From: DASWED01 sp036394995
GTDB lineage: Bacteria > Actinomycetota > UBA4738 > JACQTL01
Length of the DNA stretch: 26,121 bases
Direction: 5' to 3'
Assembly: GCA_036394995.1 (NCBI GenBank)
Contig: DASWED010000101.1
Coordinates: 1 to 26,121 of the forward strand
Position 1 is the first letter of the stretch; every line of letters starts with the position of its first letter. A model generated the notes under the pieces. It was not told the origin of the DNA. It saw only the letters and a program-made list of their open reading frames with translations, and did no database searches. Made by a program: the position numbers and the translations under genes. Positions 6,025-14,229 of the stretch are shown in pieces.

Positions 6025-8127
6025 GGGCGGCGGGTCCGGGTGGATGGCGTCCGGCGCGACGGCGGTGGGTGCGGTCTCGTCGGGTGCGGTCGCGTCGGGT
6101 GCGGTCGCGTCCGCTCGAGGGCGGACGAGCCACCACAGGACCCACCCCACCGCCGTCACGGCGACCGCGACCGCGATCCCGGTGACCCCCCGTAGGCGGA
6201 GCCCGGCCCGGTCGGCCACCGCGCCGCCGATGGCGATCGTCGCGACCCCGAACGCGGGGGCCAGGGCGGCTCTCGTTCCCGGATCCGCATCGAGCAGCGC
6301 GAACGACCACCCGGAGCCGGCCGCCCCCACGAGCGCCACGATCCCGAACGTGAGCAGCGCCAGGGACGGCCACGAGGGGGGCCGCGGCGCCGGCGCCGCC
6401 TGGATCGGCCCGGACGGTTGGGGACCCCGGACCAGCCACACCCCCTTGGCGATCCACCCGCCGGGCTCGGGCCGCCCGTGCTTGGCCAGGGCGGGGTTGA
6501 ATGCCAGCAGCTCGATGGCGATGGCGTCCTTGGCGAACGGCCTGGCTCCCTGCCAGAACCGCATCGACACGAGATTGGCCCTGGCGCTGAAGTCGGATCG
6601 GAAGGGGATGCCCCGCAGGAACAGCCGGGCCTCACCCACGTAGAACGCGGTGGTGGGGAGCTGGTCCGGCGGGATCCCGTCACGGATGATCCCCGCGGCC
6701 GCGACCGCCCCGCCTCCACCGGCCCCGCCGCCCGCGCCGACGATGTACACGACCGGGCGCCCTCCCCCGTCGCGGGCCACGTACCGTCCCGCGGTGGCGG
6801 CCTCGGCCAGCGCCCCGGCCTCCGTGACCGGCGCCCCGTTCAGCCCGGGCACGCGCATGACGGGCCGGGCCCGGTCGAACCATTCCCCCCTGGCCACGGC
6901 GACCCCCCACACGACCGCCGCGGCCACCACGGCTCCGCCGACCACCGCGGCGGCCACCCGGAGGGCGACCGCCCCTGGCCGTCGCTCCCGGCCCCGGCCG
7001 AGGGCCGACGCCACCCAACCGAGGGCCCTGGCGACGCCGACCACGGCGGCCGCCCCCAGCATGGGGATGGCCAGCGCGAACGCGATGAGCCGGTGCGCGG
7101 GGACCGTCATGCGCGCGATCCGCAGGGCCCAGTACCCACCCGCCGCGGTCATCCCCCACCCGACGAGCAGGGCCAGTCCCCGAAGCCGCCGGGCCCGTGG
7201 CGGGACGGCCACCGCGATGCACCCTTCCGCGGCCACCGGGCCGGCCACGCCGAACCGGTAGGCGTCGCGGGTCCTGGCCAGCTTCTGCAGGAAGCTCCCC
7301 CGGTTCGTGTTCGCGGTGTCCGGGGAACCGGGGGCCAGGACCAGCAGCAGGCCGGCCCCCACCGCGGCCCCCGCGAGCACTCCCGCCCCCATGCGCGCCG
7401 ACGGCGTCCGGACGGCCCTCGTTCCCCGCCGGATGGCCAGCACGGACTCCGGCACAAGCAGCACGGCCAGGCCCAGCAGGATCGCCACGAACAGCCCCGT
7501 GAACTGCCAGTGGACCAGGGCCGCGCCGGCCAGCAGGACCCCGGTGGCCACCACCCCCCGCCGGCCGTCCGCGGCCAGCAGCGCACAGGTCGCCCCGGCC
7601 ACCAAGACCCCCGAGACCATGAGGTTGTCCCCGTAGCCCACCGACATCAGCGTGACGTTCACGGAGCCCCCCACCGCCAGGACGTACACGGGGAACGACC
7701 ACCGCGGCTCGTCCACGGCCGACGTCATCAGCGCGCCGGCGGCCAGCCCGATGATCACCGCGGTCACCGCGGGGACCACGAACGCGAACCGGAACGGCGA
7801 GGCCACCAGGACGGAGTGCACGACGGCGGCCACCACCGGGAACCCCGGACGGTCCGCGCTGACCGTCGTCGCCGCCGGCACCCCGGCGATGGCGTGCAGC
7901 CCGGCCGCCTGGGCCAGGTTGCTCCGCCAGATGTACTTCAGCGTGTCGTTGGCGATCGGGGTGGCGAACCCCCGCTCGGGATACAGCGACAGGAACTGCC
8001 ACGCCACCACGGCCGCAGCCGCCACCGCCCCCAGCACCACGAGCAACCCGCCCCACGACCACTGGGGCCACCGGCGAGCAGGGGACGGGCGAGCCTCACC
8101 CGGCGGGGTGGTCGTGTGCTCGGCCAC
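6019..8127 (-). CDS. Large multi-pass membrane protein, possibly a GT-C-type glycosyltransferase
   Basis: The 702-aa protein starts at GTG 8127. A hydrophobic segment at 28-46 is followed by a loop with Asp/Lys-rich NDTLKYIWR, then about nine more membrane helices to residue ~440. A soluble extracytoplasmic part of about 170 residues follows (GGRPVVYIVGAGGGAGGGG, DQLPTTAFYVGEARLF), then two or three further helices. The tail is hydrophilic and built of DATAP repeats. The overall plan, a first luminal loop after helix 1 plus a C-terminal soluble part, recalls GT-C/PMT-like enzymes, but I see no diagnostic catalytic motif, so the function is unknown. It is transcribed toward folE with a 72-base gap and could share the transcript, though a promoter candidate lies between them. 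Confidence 0.8.
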   Translation of the reverse strand: MAEHTTTPPGEARPSPARRWPQWSWGGLLVVLGAVAAAAVVAWQFLSLYPERGFATPIANDTLKYIWRSNLAQAAGLHAIAGVPAATTVSADRPGFPVVAAVVHSVLVASPFRFAFVVPAVTAVIIGLAAGALMTSAVDEPRWSFPVYVLAVGGSVNVTLMSVGYGDNLMVSGVLVAGATCALLAADGRRGVVATGVLLAGAALVHWQFTGLFVAILLGLAVLLVPESVLAIRRGTRAVRTPSARMGAGVLAGAAVGAGLLLVLAPGSPDTANTNRGSFLQKLARTRDAYRFGVAGPVAAEGCIAVAVPPRARRLRGLALLVGWGMTAAGGYWALRIARMTVPAHRLIAFALAIPMLGAAAVVGVARALGWVASALGRGRERRPGAVALRVAAAVVGGAVVAAAVVWGVAVARGEWFDRARPVMRVPGLNGAPVTEAGALAEAATAGRYVARDGGGRPVVYIVGAGGGAGGGGAVAAAGIIRDGIPPDQLPTTAFYVGEARLFLRGIPFRSDFSARANLVSMRFWQGARPFAKDAIAIELLAFNPALAKHGRPEPGGWIAKGVWLVRGPQPSGPIQAAPAPRPPSWPSLALLTFGIVALVGAAGSGWSFALLDADPGTRAALAPAFGVATIAIGGAVADRAGLRLRGVTGIAVAVAVTAVGWVLWWLVRPRADATAPDATAPDETAPTAVAPDAIHPDPPPV
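6067..6111. repeat. Three 15-bp tandem repeats at the 3' end of the membrane-protein gene
   Basis: GGGTGCGGTCKCGTC occurs three times back to back (6067-6081, 6082-6096, 6097-6111) with one variable base. In the minus-strand gene it encodes the pentapeptide series DATAP/DATAP/DETAP in the C-terminal tail. Units of 15 bases keep frame, so copy number can vary without breaking the gene. Confidence 0.85.
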
Positions 8128-8187
8128 CGGCCCACCCTAGCCGACGGCACGGCCGAAGAGGGACCCGGGGGGATTGCGCGGGCGATC

Positions 8188-8418
8188 TCAGGCGGGGGCG
8201 CCGGCCTCCATCCACCGACGGAACCGAGCCACCTGTTCCGGAGGCCAGGAGTCGTCACACGGCATGTCGCCCGTCTCCAGCCGCTCCACGATGACATCGG
8301 CGTTGTTCTTCACGTCGTCGTGGCTCCACAGGTCGAACGCCCACGACATCTCGGACCGGTCCGAATCCCGGAACAGCGGCTTGATGTCCCGCTCGAAGGA
8401 CGGCTGCTCGTCGCCCAC
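8188..8418 (-). CDS. Small conserved protein (76 aa), haem-free cytochrome-c-like C-terminus
   Basis: GTG 8418 is preceded by AAGGAGGAGACAGG, an excellent ribosome site, so I prefer it to the longer reading from 8517. The sequence reads SFERDIKPLFRDSDRSEM, then FDLWSHDDVKNNADVIVERL, then GDMPCDDSWPPEQVARFRRW. It resembles the C-terminal half of small c-type-cytochrome domains (DIKPLF...MPP...L..W) but has no CxxCH haem motif; only one Cys (C54) is present. Similar short proteins of unknown function are, as I recall, widespread in high-GC bacteria. No signal peptide is seen, so it is probably cytosolic. It lies between the RTX gene and the large membrane-protein gene on the same strand, 60 bases before the latter. 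Confidence 0.75.
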   Translation of the reverse strand: MGDEQPSFERDIKPLFRDSDRSEMSWAFDLWSHDDVKNNADVIVERLETGDMPCDDSWPPEQVARFRRWMEAGAPA

Positions 8419-8520
8419 CCTGTCTCCTCCTTGCTCGTCCGGCGACCACGTAGGGCGCCGAGGCGCCGGCCCAATCGTCGCAGGTTCGCCCCGGCGCCGT
8501 CGAAAGGACCCGGACACGAA

Positions 8521-8557
8521 GCGTCCCGGCCGGCGTGGTCCGAGCCGGCCGGGGCGC
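8521..8557 (-). terminator. Strong hairpin downstream of the RTX gene
   Basis: CCCGGCCGGC (8525-8534) and GCCGGCCGGG (8544-8553) are perfect 10-base complements around a 9-base loop. The stem extends to 14 pairs (8521-8557) with a single G/T position. It lies 20 bases after the stop of the RTX gene on the minus strand. No T-run follows, as is common for high-GC actinobacterial terminators, so its efficiency is uncertain. Confidence 0.6.
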
Positions 8558-8577
8558 CAGTTCGTGCGTCGCGAGCG

Positions 8578-11500
8578 CTAGCGGGCCTCGCAGTTCACGA
8601 CGTGGTCCTGCTTGTCGGCGAGGCAGGTGTCGGAGCCGTCGCCGCCGTCGCCGGAGTCGTTGCCGTAGACGTTGTCCTGCAGTCGCAGGGTGTCGTCGTC
8701 GGCCTCGCCGGAGGCCCGGTCGGCGCCCTTGTTCCCGATCAGGACGTCGTTGCCGGGGCCGCCCCACAGAAGGTCGTCCCCCGCGTCGCCCTTCAGGCTG
8801 TCGATGCCCTCCTCGCCGTAGGCGGTGTCGTTGCCCGATCCGCCCTTGACCGTGTCGGAGCCGGTCCCTGCGTAGAACACGTCGTTGCCGGTCCCGCCGA
8901 TCAGGATGTCGTTCCCGCCCAGGCCGTACAGGGTGTCGTTCCCGCCCAGGCCGCAGATGACGTCGATCCCGTCGGTCCCCGTGAGGACGTCGGCCACCGA
9001 GGTCCCCACCACCTGGTGCAGCGACGAGCTCAGGTAGCCGGGGCACTTCTTGGCGGCCAGCCCGGACACCTGGGTCGAGGCCGACCCCGAGGCCGGGATG
9101 GTCGGGTCCGGCGCCGAGCTGGACGCCGTCGCGGTGTCGGACACGGGTGACCCGGCCTGCGACGTCGGCTTCACCACGATGTTGACGATGGGCGACGCGC
9201 CGGAGGCCAGCGTCCCCAGGTCGCACAGCACGCTGCTCCCCGAGGCCGCGCATCCCGGGCTGGCCGAGACGAAGCTCAGCCCCGCCGGGAGCTGGTCGAA
9301 CAGCACCGTCCCGGGCGCGGAACCCGGCCCCTGGTTCGTGACATGGATCGCGTACGTGAGGTTCGACCCGACGGCCACGGGGTCGGGGCTGTCGATGTTC
9401 GTCACCGTCAGGTCGGCCGGCTGGCATACCGCGTTCCCCGCCAGCGTGTAGCTCCCCGCCGGCGCGGTGGTGCTGTTCGGGGCGTTGTCCGGGGTGAACG
9501 ACCCGGCGACCGCGTCCACGCTGATCCTCGACTGGAATTTGTCGATCGCGTTGCCGGGGTTCAGCCCGAACTTGCTGTCCGCCACCGTGATCCGGATGGT
9601 GCCGTCGGGCAGGAAGCTGCCTGCGTCGGCGGTGCCCTGGTCGGTGGTGCCACCGTAGTAGCCGAACGTCCCCGTCGGCCCTTCCACGCCCACCGTCCCG
9701 TAGTGGTACGAGACCGCGCTCGACGCGTCGGTCCGCATGTCGACGAACCGGCCGGTGTGGTCCGGCAGCGAGAAGTAGATGGGCCACGAGGTGTTCGGGG
9801 TGAGGGTGCCGGACAGGTCCGCCACCTTCAGCGTGAACACCAGCTTGTTCGGCCCGCCGTTCTGGAACGGCTCGGCCACCGAGATCGCGCGCAGGTCGTG
9901 CTGGCCCTGCATGTCCGTGGAGTCCCCGGCGCCGTCGCTGACCACCGTGATGCCGGGCGGCTGGCAGGCGTCCTGCACCTGCGTGTGGACGGTGGCCACG
10001 TTGTTGGCCAGGTTCGCGTCCGCGCTGCTCGTCCCCAAGTGGACGGTGTTGTCGACGGCTCCGGCCTGGCCGGTGCGCGCGGTGATGGTGACCGTGGCGA
10101 ACTGACCCGGAGCCAGGTTCCCCAAGGCGCACGTCACCGTGGTTCCGAGCGAGCAGGTTCCCACCGTCGAGGTCGCCGAGACCGGGATCATCCCCGCCGG
10201 CAGCGGGTCCGTCACCGTCGCCAGCGAGGCGGTGCCCTCTCCGGCGACCACCGTCGCCGTGTACGTGACGTTGCTCCGCGCGGGGGCGGACGCGGGGCCG
10301 CTCAGGCCGATCTGGGGGTCGCCACAGGTGGGAAACGAGAAGGCTCCCACCCGGGTGGCCCATCCGAAGCTCCCGGTGGCCTGGTAGTACTCGGACGTGA
10401 ACCAGAACGTGCACCCGTCGGGGTCCACCGACAGGCTGCTGTAGTCGCCCCACCGGTTGCTGGTCCCCACCTGGGACCCCGTGCCCTGGATCACGGTGCC
10501 CTCGCCCCGGGTCATCTGGCCCAGCGGGTCGCCCACCAGGCGCCCCACGTACCGGATGGACGGGAACGAAGCGGCGTCGGACGCTGAGTACCCCATGGCG
10601 ATGTCGCCGGCAGAGTCCATGGCGAGGCTCCCCATCCACCGGTCGGTGGCGTCCGGCGCGAACGTGCCCTGCTGGAACACCGAGGGGGTCCCGTTCGGGT
10701 CGCGGACCTCGTACCAGCGGATCCCGGCCCCGGCGTGGCTCACGTTGCCGCCGCCCGCGTTCACCGTGTGGTTGGCCAGGATGACCTCGTGGTCCCCGAA
10801 GTTCCGGTAGGCCAGCCGGTACATCAGCCGGTCCGGGATGGAGTCGAGGTTGTCGTCGGGGGCCGTGGTGTCCTTCTCCGGGATGCACCCCCGCGTGTTC
10901 CCGTGGTCGCACAGGTTGGAGTCGAAGTCGGCCACCGGGATCTGGACCGGCGTGCCCTGCGTGGTGCCGTTGCCGAACGTCGAGTTGGCGGGGGTCGCCC
11001 AGTCGACGTGGAACTTCCACAGCAGGAGCTTGTCCTGGCCGGCGGTGTTGCTGTCCGAGAACTGCATGAAGAAGTTCGGCTCGCCGGCCGCGGGCGGGGT
11101 GGTCCCGTCGAGGTCGGCCGGCAGCTGCCCGCCGTAGACGAGGTCCGGGTCGAAGGCCGACTCGTCGAAGTACACCATCTGCGCGTCCTGGCCCAGGAGC
11201 ATCTTCCGCCGCTCGAACGCCAGCGCGCCGGCCCCGGCGAAGTCCAGGGTGCCGCTGTTGAACTGGTTGATCGACATGTAATAGGCGTCCGGCCACACGC
11301 CGATGTGCGGGTAGTCGTTGAGCTTGGTCTGGCTGATCTCGAAGTCGTACAGGTAGTACGAGCCGGTCGGGTCCGACGTGGTGGAGACCGCGAAGCACTG
11401 GTGGTACGGCGGCACCGGCAGGCCGGTGGCGAACTCGTCGCGGGCGAACGCGAACTGCGTGAACATCCACCGGTCCGCCAGCGGGTCGTACTGGACGATC

Positions 11501-12099
11501 GGGTCGCCGTCGTTCGTGAGCTCGCACAGGCCGCCGAACCCACTGAACAGCGTGTTGCCGTCGGCGGGCCCGTACAGGGCGTTGCCGTCCTTGTCGTAGA
11601 TCGTGAAGAACACGTTGACGAACTGGACGTAGTTGTTGGGGCCCACGTCGCCCTCGGTGTCGGGCGGCGCGCCCACGAATAGCGCGCCGTCGGCGCCGAC
11701 GTCCTGGCCCTCGAAGTTGCGACTGGTGGGGGGGATGGGCTGCGACGGCGGGGTGGTCTGCAACGCCCCGTCCACGGCGTGCTGCACCGCGTTCCCGGCG
11801 TGCGGCAGGACGCCCGGCTCCTTCTCGATGTACGGCGTCGGGGCGACCGGCGTGATGGTCCGAAGCGGCGCAGAGATGCCCCGCTTCACGGCGTGTCGCA
11901 CCACGATCCCGGGGGCCGGAGAGGACGTCCGGCCGGAGCCGGAGCCGGCACGGCCGGCGCCGGGTGCGGCGAGTGCGGGGCCGTTCCCGGTCGAGTGGGG
12001 TGAGGAGATGGACCGGACGGCCGACGGGCCGAGGACCATCCCCAGGGATACGAGGATCACGGCGAAGGCCGGCAGGAGTCGCCGGAGGCGCTGCTTCAC
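8578..12099 (-). CDS. Large secreted protein with DUF11 and RTX (haemolysin-type Ca-binding) repeats
   Basis: The 1173-aa protein starts at GTG 12099 behind GAGAGGGGGAA. A Lys/Arg n-region and hydrophobic core (residues 8-30) form a signal peptide. Residues 130-592 are a large aromatic- and Asp-rich extracellular domain (for example DTEGDVGPNNYVQFVN, NRWGDYSSLSVDPDGCTFWF), probably beta-propeller-like. A DUF11 domain lies at about 594-710, a beta-sandwich region at 715-890, a second DUF11 at about 893-1015, and RTX nonapeptides at about 1032-1145 (GLGGNDTLYGLGGNDILIGG and onward). It ends with a disulfide-looking DTC...VNC pair. DUF11 and RTX suggest a calcium-dependent cell-surface or released adhesin-like protein; no enzymatic motif is recognised. 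Export would be by Sec, since no type I secretion genes are nearby. A stress-sigma-like promoter lies about 130 bases upstream. Confidence 0.88.
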   Translation of the reverse strand: MKQRLRRLLPAFAVILVSLGMVLGPSAVRSISSPHSTGNGPALAAPGAGRAGSGSGRTSSPAPGIVVRHAVKRGISAPLRTITPVAPTPYIEKEPGVLPHAGNAVQHAVDGALQTTPPSQPIPPTSRNFEGQDVGADGALFVGAPPDTEGDVGPNNYVQFVNVFFTIYDKDGNALYGPADGNTLFSGFGGLCELTNDGDPIVQYDPLADRWMFTQFAFARDEFATGLPVPPYHQCFAVSTTSDPTGSYYLYDFEISQTKLNDYPHIGVWPDAYYMSINQFNSGTLDFAGAGALAFERRKMLLGQDAQMVYFDESAFDPDLVYGGQLPADLDGTTPPAAGEPNFFMQFSDSNTAGQDKLLLWKFHVDWATPANSTFGNGTTQGTPVQIPVADFDSNLCDHGNTRGCIPEKDTTAPDDNLDSIPDRLMYRLAYRNFGDHEVILANHTVNAGGGNVSHAGAGIRWYEVRDPNGTPSVFQQGTFAPDATDRWMGSLAMDSAGDIAMGYSASDAASFPSIRYVGRLVGDPLGQMTRGEGTVIQGTGSQVGTSNRWGDYSSLSVDPDGCTFWFTSEYYQATGSFGWATRVGAFSFPTCGDPQIGLSGPASAPARSNVTYTATVVAGEGTASLATVTDPLPAGMIPVSATSTVGTCSLGTTVTCALGNLAPGQFATVTITARTGQAGAVDNTVHLGTSSADANLANNVATVHTQVQDACQPPGITVVSDGAGDSTDMQGQHDLRAISVAEPFQNGGPNKLVFTLKVADLSGTLTPNTSWPIYFSLPDHTGRFVDMRTDASSAVSYHYGTVGVEGPTGTFGYYGGTTDQGTADAGSFLPDGTIRITVADSKFGLNPGNAIDKFQSRISVDAVAGSFTPDNAPNSTTAPAGSYTLAGNAVCQPADLTVTNIDSPDPVAVGSNLTYAIHVTNQGPGSAPGTVLFDQLPAGLSFVSASPGCAASGSSVLCDLGTLASGASPIVNIVVKPTSQAGSPVSDTATASSSAPDPTIPASGSASTQVSGLAAKKCPGYLSSSLHQVVGTSVADVLTGTDGIDVICGLGGNDTLYGLGGNDILIGGTGNDVFYAGTGSDTVKGGSGNDTAYGEEGIDSLKGDAGDDLLWGGPGNDVLIGNKGADRASGEADDDTLRLQDNVYGNDSGDGGDGSDTCLADKQDHVVNCEAR

Positions 12100-12228
12100 G
12101 GGACGTTCCCCCTCTCGTTCCGACCCGGCGGACCGGGGCGGTGCGGACATTGGACCGAGCGGCCCACCGGGCGGGCGGCGACCGGCCGTTCGCCGGTGGC
12201 CGTCACCCCTGCTGGGCGCAGCGCCGGA

Positions 12229-12254
12229 GTACCCGGGGACGGGCTCGTCCAAAC
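12229..12254 (-). promoter_or_regulatory. Candidate general-stress sigma promoter for the RTX gene
   Basis: The minus strand shows GTTTGG (12254-12249), a 14-base spacer and GGGTAC (12234-12229), the closest match in the window to the GTTT-N14-16-GGGTAT consensus of SigB/SigF-type sigma factors. It lies in the 172-base gap upstream of the RTX gene and predicts a leader of about 120 bases. No riboswitch-like structure was recognised in that leader. Confidence 0.5.
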
Positions 12255-12271
12255 CTGGTCGCCCGGAAAGG

Positions 12272-12742
12272 TCAGGCGGGGCGGGTCACGTCGACAACGT
12301 CGGCGCCGATGTGGGCCAGGAGGTCGCCCGCCGCGAGATGGAGGTTGATGCCACGGCCCCCACCGCCGATGGCCACGCGGTCCATCCCGGCGATGGAGGC
12401 GTCAGCGACCACCGGCCACGCCGGCGTCGAACCGAACGGCGTGATCGAGCCGCGTTCGTATCCGGTGGCCTCCCGGGCCTCGTCCTGGTCGGGAAGCGAC
12501 AGCCGGCTCACCCCCAGGTGAGCCCGGAGCTTCGGCCAGTCGATCTGGCGGCCCCCCGGGACCAGCACGAACAGGTAGTCGCCGGCCCCCCGCCTGATCA
12601 CGATCGTCCGCAGGAGGTGCCCGACCTCGATCCCCTGCAGGGAGGCGCTCTCCTCGACGCTCGACGGCCGTTCCGTCCGCACGACGTCGAACGCGAGCCC
12701 CGATCCGGCCAGGGCGCGAAGGGCTGGGGTGTCGTGGGACAG
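12272..12742 (-). CDS. YbaK/ProX-type aminoacyl-tRNA deacylase (non-standard start)
   Basis: The minus-strand reading gives a complete YbaK-like editing domain of about 156 aa. ALRALAGSGLAFDVVRTERP is the first strand-helix unit, then SVEESASLQGIEVGHLLRTIVIR. DYLFVLVPGGRQIDWPKL contains the typical VLVPG strand, then YERGSITPFGS, the conserved glycine-rich ITPFG loop, and finally IGGGGRGINL and HLAAGDLLAHIGADVVDV. Such proteins hydrolyse mischarged Cys/Ala-tRNA(Pro) or related species. The start is a puzzle: between the gdhA stop (12745) and the first conserved residues there is no ATG, GTG or TTG in frame. The nearest plausible initiator is CTG 12742. The first in-frame GTG lies inside the domain and would remove about 21 conserved residues. 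The call of family is firm; the start is a guess. Confidence 0.75.
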   Translation of the reverse strand: MSHDTPALRALAGSGLAFDVVRTERPSSVEESASLQGIEVGHLLRTIVIRRGAGDYLFVLVPGGRQIDWPKLRAHLGVSRLSLPDQDEAREATGYERGSITPFGSTPAWPVVADASIAGMDRVAIGGGGRGINLHLAAGDLLAHIGADVVDVTRPA

Positions 12743-12744
12743 CG

Positions 12745-14109
12745 TTACACGATTCCCTGGTCGAGCATGGCGTCGGCGACCTTCACGAAGCCCGCGATGT
12801 TCGCGCCGTTCACGTAGTTGCCGGGGGTCCCGTACTCCTCGGCGGTCTCGCGACACTGGAGGTGGATGGCCTTCATGATGTCCTTGAGGCGGTGGTCGAC
12901 CTCCTCGCGAGGCCACGTGATGCGCAGCGAGTCCTGCGACATCTCGAGCCCGGACACCGCCACGCCTCCGGCGTTCGCCGCCTTGCCCGGGCCATACAGG
13001 ATCCCGGCGTCGAGGAACCGCTCGACGCCCTCCGGAACCGTCGGCATGTTCGCCCCCTCGGCCACCACGTGCACGCCGCCGTTCAACAGGTTCACCGCGT
13101 CCTTGGCGTTGATCTCGTTCTGGGTCGCGCCGGGGAACGCGCAGTCCGCGGGGATGGCCCACAGGGGGTTGAAGTCGGCCTTGGGATCGCGCGCCGTGAA
13201 CGTCGCGCCCGGGTACTGCTCGACGTAGTCGCTGATGCGGCCCCGTCGCTCGTTCTTCAGCTCCATGACCCAGCCCAGCTTCTCGAAGTCGATGCCGGCG
13301 GGGTCGTGGACGAACCCGCCGGAGTCCGACATGGTCACCGGCTTGGCCCCCATGTGCAGCAGCTTCTCCACGGTGTACTGCGCCACATTGCCGCTGCCGG
13401 AGACCAGACAGACGCGCCCCTCCAGCTCCTCGTTGCGGGCGGACAGCATCTCGTGGGCGAAGTACACGGCCCCGTACCCGGTGGCCTCCGGGCGGATCAG
13501 CGAGCCGCCCCACCCCAGGCCCTTCCCCGTGAGGACGCCGCTGAACTCGTTGCGGATCCGCTTGTACTGGCCGAACAGGTAGCCGATCTCGCGGCCCCCC
13601 ACGCCGATATCGCCGGCCGGGACGTCCGTGTTGGGGCCGATGTGGCGGGCCAGCTCGGTCATGAACGACTGGCAGAACCGCATGACCTCCGCGTCGCTCT
13701 TGCCCTTCGGGTCGAAGTCCGAGCCGCCCTTGCCGCCGCCCATCGGGAGCGTGGTCAGCGCGTTCTTGAACACCTGCTCGAACGCCAGGAACTACAGCAG
13801 GCCCAGGTACACGCTGGGATGGAAGCGGAGGCCTCCCTTGTACGGGCCGATGGCGCTGTTCATCTCCACCCGGTAGCCCTTGTTGACCTGAATCTCGCCG
13901 GCGTCGTCCACCCAGCAGACCCGAAACATGATCACGCGCTCCGGTTCGATGATCCGCTCGAGGACCTTGGCATCCCGATACTCCGGATGGCGGTCCAGTG
14001 CGATCTCCACGGACTCGGCCACCTCCCGGACGGCCTGGTGGAACTCCACCTCGCCGGGATTCCGGGATACGACGTCATTCATGAGCTCCGTCACGAACTT
14101 GCTGGCCAT
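12745..14109 (-). pseudogene. gdhA: NADP-type glutamate dehydrogenase gdhA with one in-frame amber codon
   Basis: The 454-codon reading starts at ATG 14109 (MASKFVTEL, ribosome site AGAGGAGAGGG) and ends with TAA 12745 (ADAMLDQGIV). It matches hexameric GdhA over its full length: YKGGLRFHPSV, FKNALTTLPMGGGKGGSDFD with the catalytic lysine, DVPAGDIGVGGREIGY, LTGKGLGWGGSLIRPEATGYG, VSGSGNVAQY, VAEGANMPT and ANIAGFVKVADAML. A single TAG (13794-13792) interrupts it inside the conserved L-K-F-L-G-F-E-Q block, exactly where family members have lysine (AAG to TAG would be one base change). The product would be a 105-residue N-terminal stub (14109-13792) plus, if re-initiated at 13773, a 342-residue part lacking the glutamate-binding region. 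No frameshift or other decay is visible, so the lesion is recent or an assembly/sequencing error. The enzyme makes glutamate from 2-oxoglutarate and ammonia. Confidence 0.85.
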
Positions 14110-14229
14110 CGCCCTCTCCTCTCCGAGCGAGGCCGCGGGCCAGCCTCGTCGATGTCCACCCGACTCGATGCCGCAGGGCTGATCATGGCGCATGGCGGGC
14201 GGCGAGGCCATCCACCCTGCGCCGCCGCG

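Noticed and set aside
6418..11527. Very long open frames on both strands (plus 6418-9150, minus 8255-11527)
   Set aside because: They overlap the membrane-protein and RTX genes in other frames, have composition without structure, and arise from rarity of stop codons at 70% GC.
12100..12271. Riboswitch (for example cyclic-di-AMP or cyclic-di-GMP class) in the leader of the RTX gene
   Set aside because: GGGTGAC and a short hairpin are present, but the conserved cores of those classes could not be lined up. The GTTTGG-14-GGGTAC promoter explains part of the sequence better.
13792..13794. Amber codon in gdhA as pyrrolysine or reassigned TAG
   Set aside because: The DivIVA-domain gene ends in TAG at a sensible place, and no pyl genes or suppressor tRNA are visible. 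A mutation or sequencing error is simpler.
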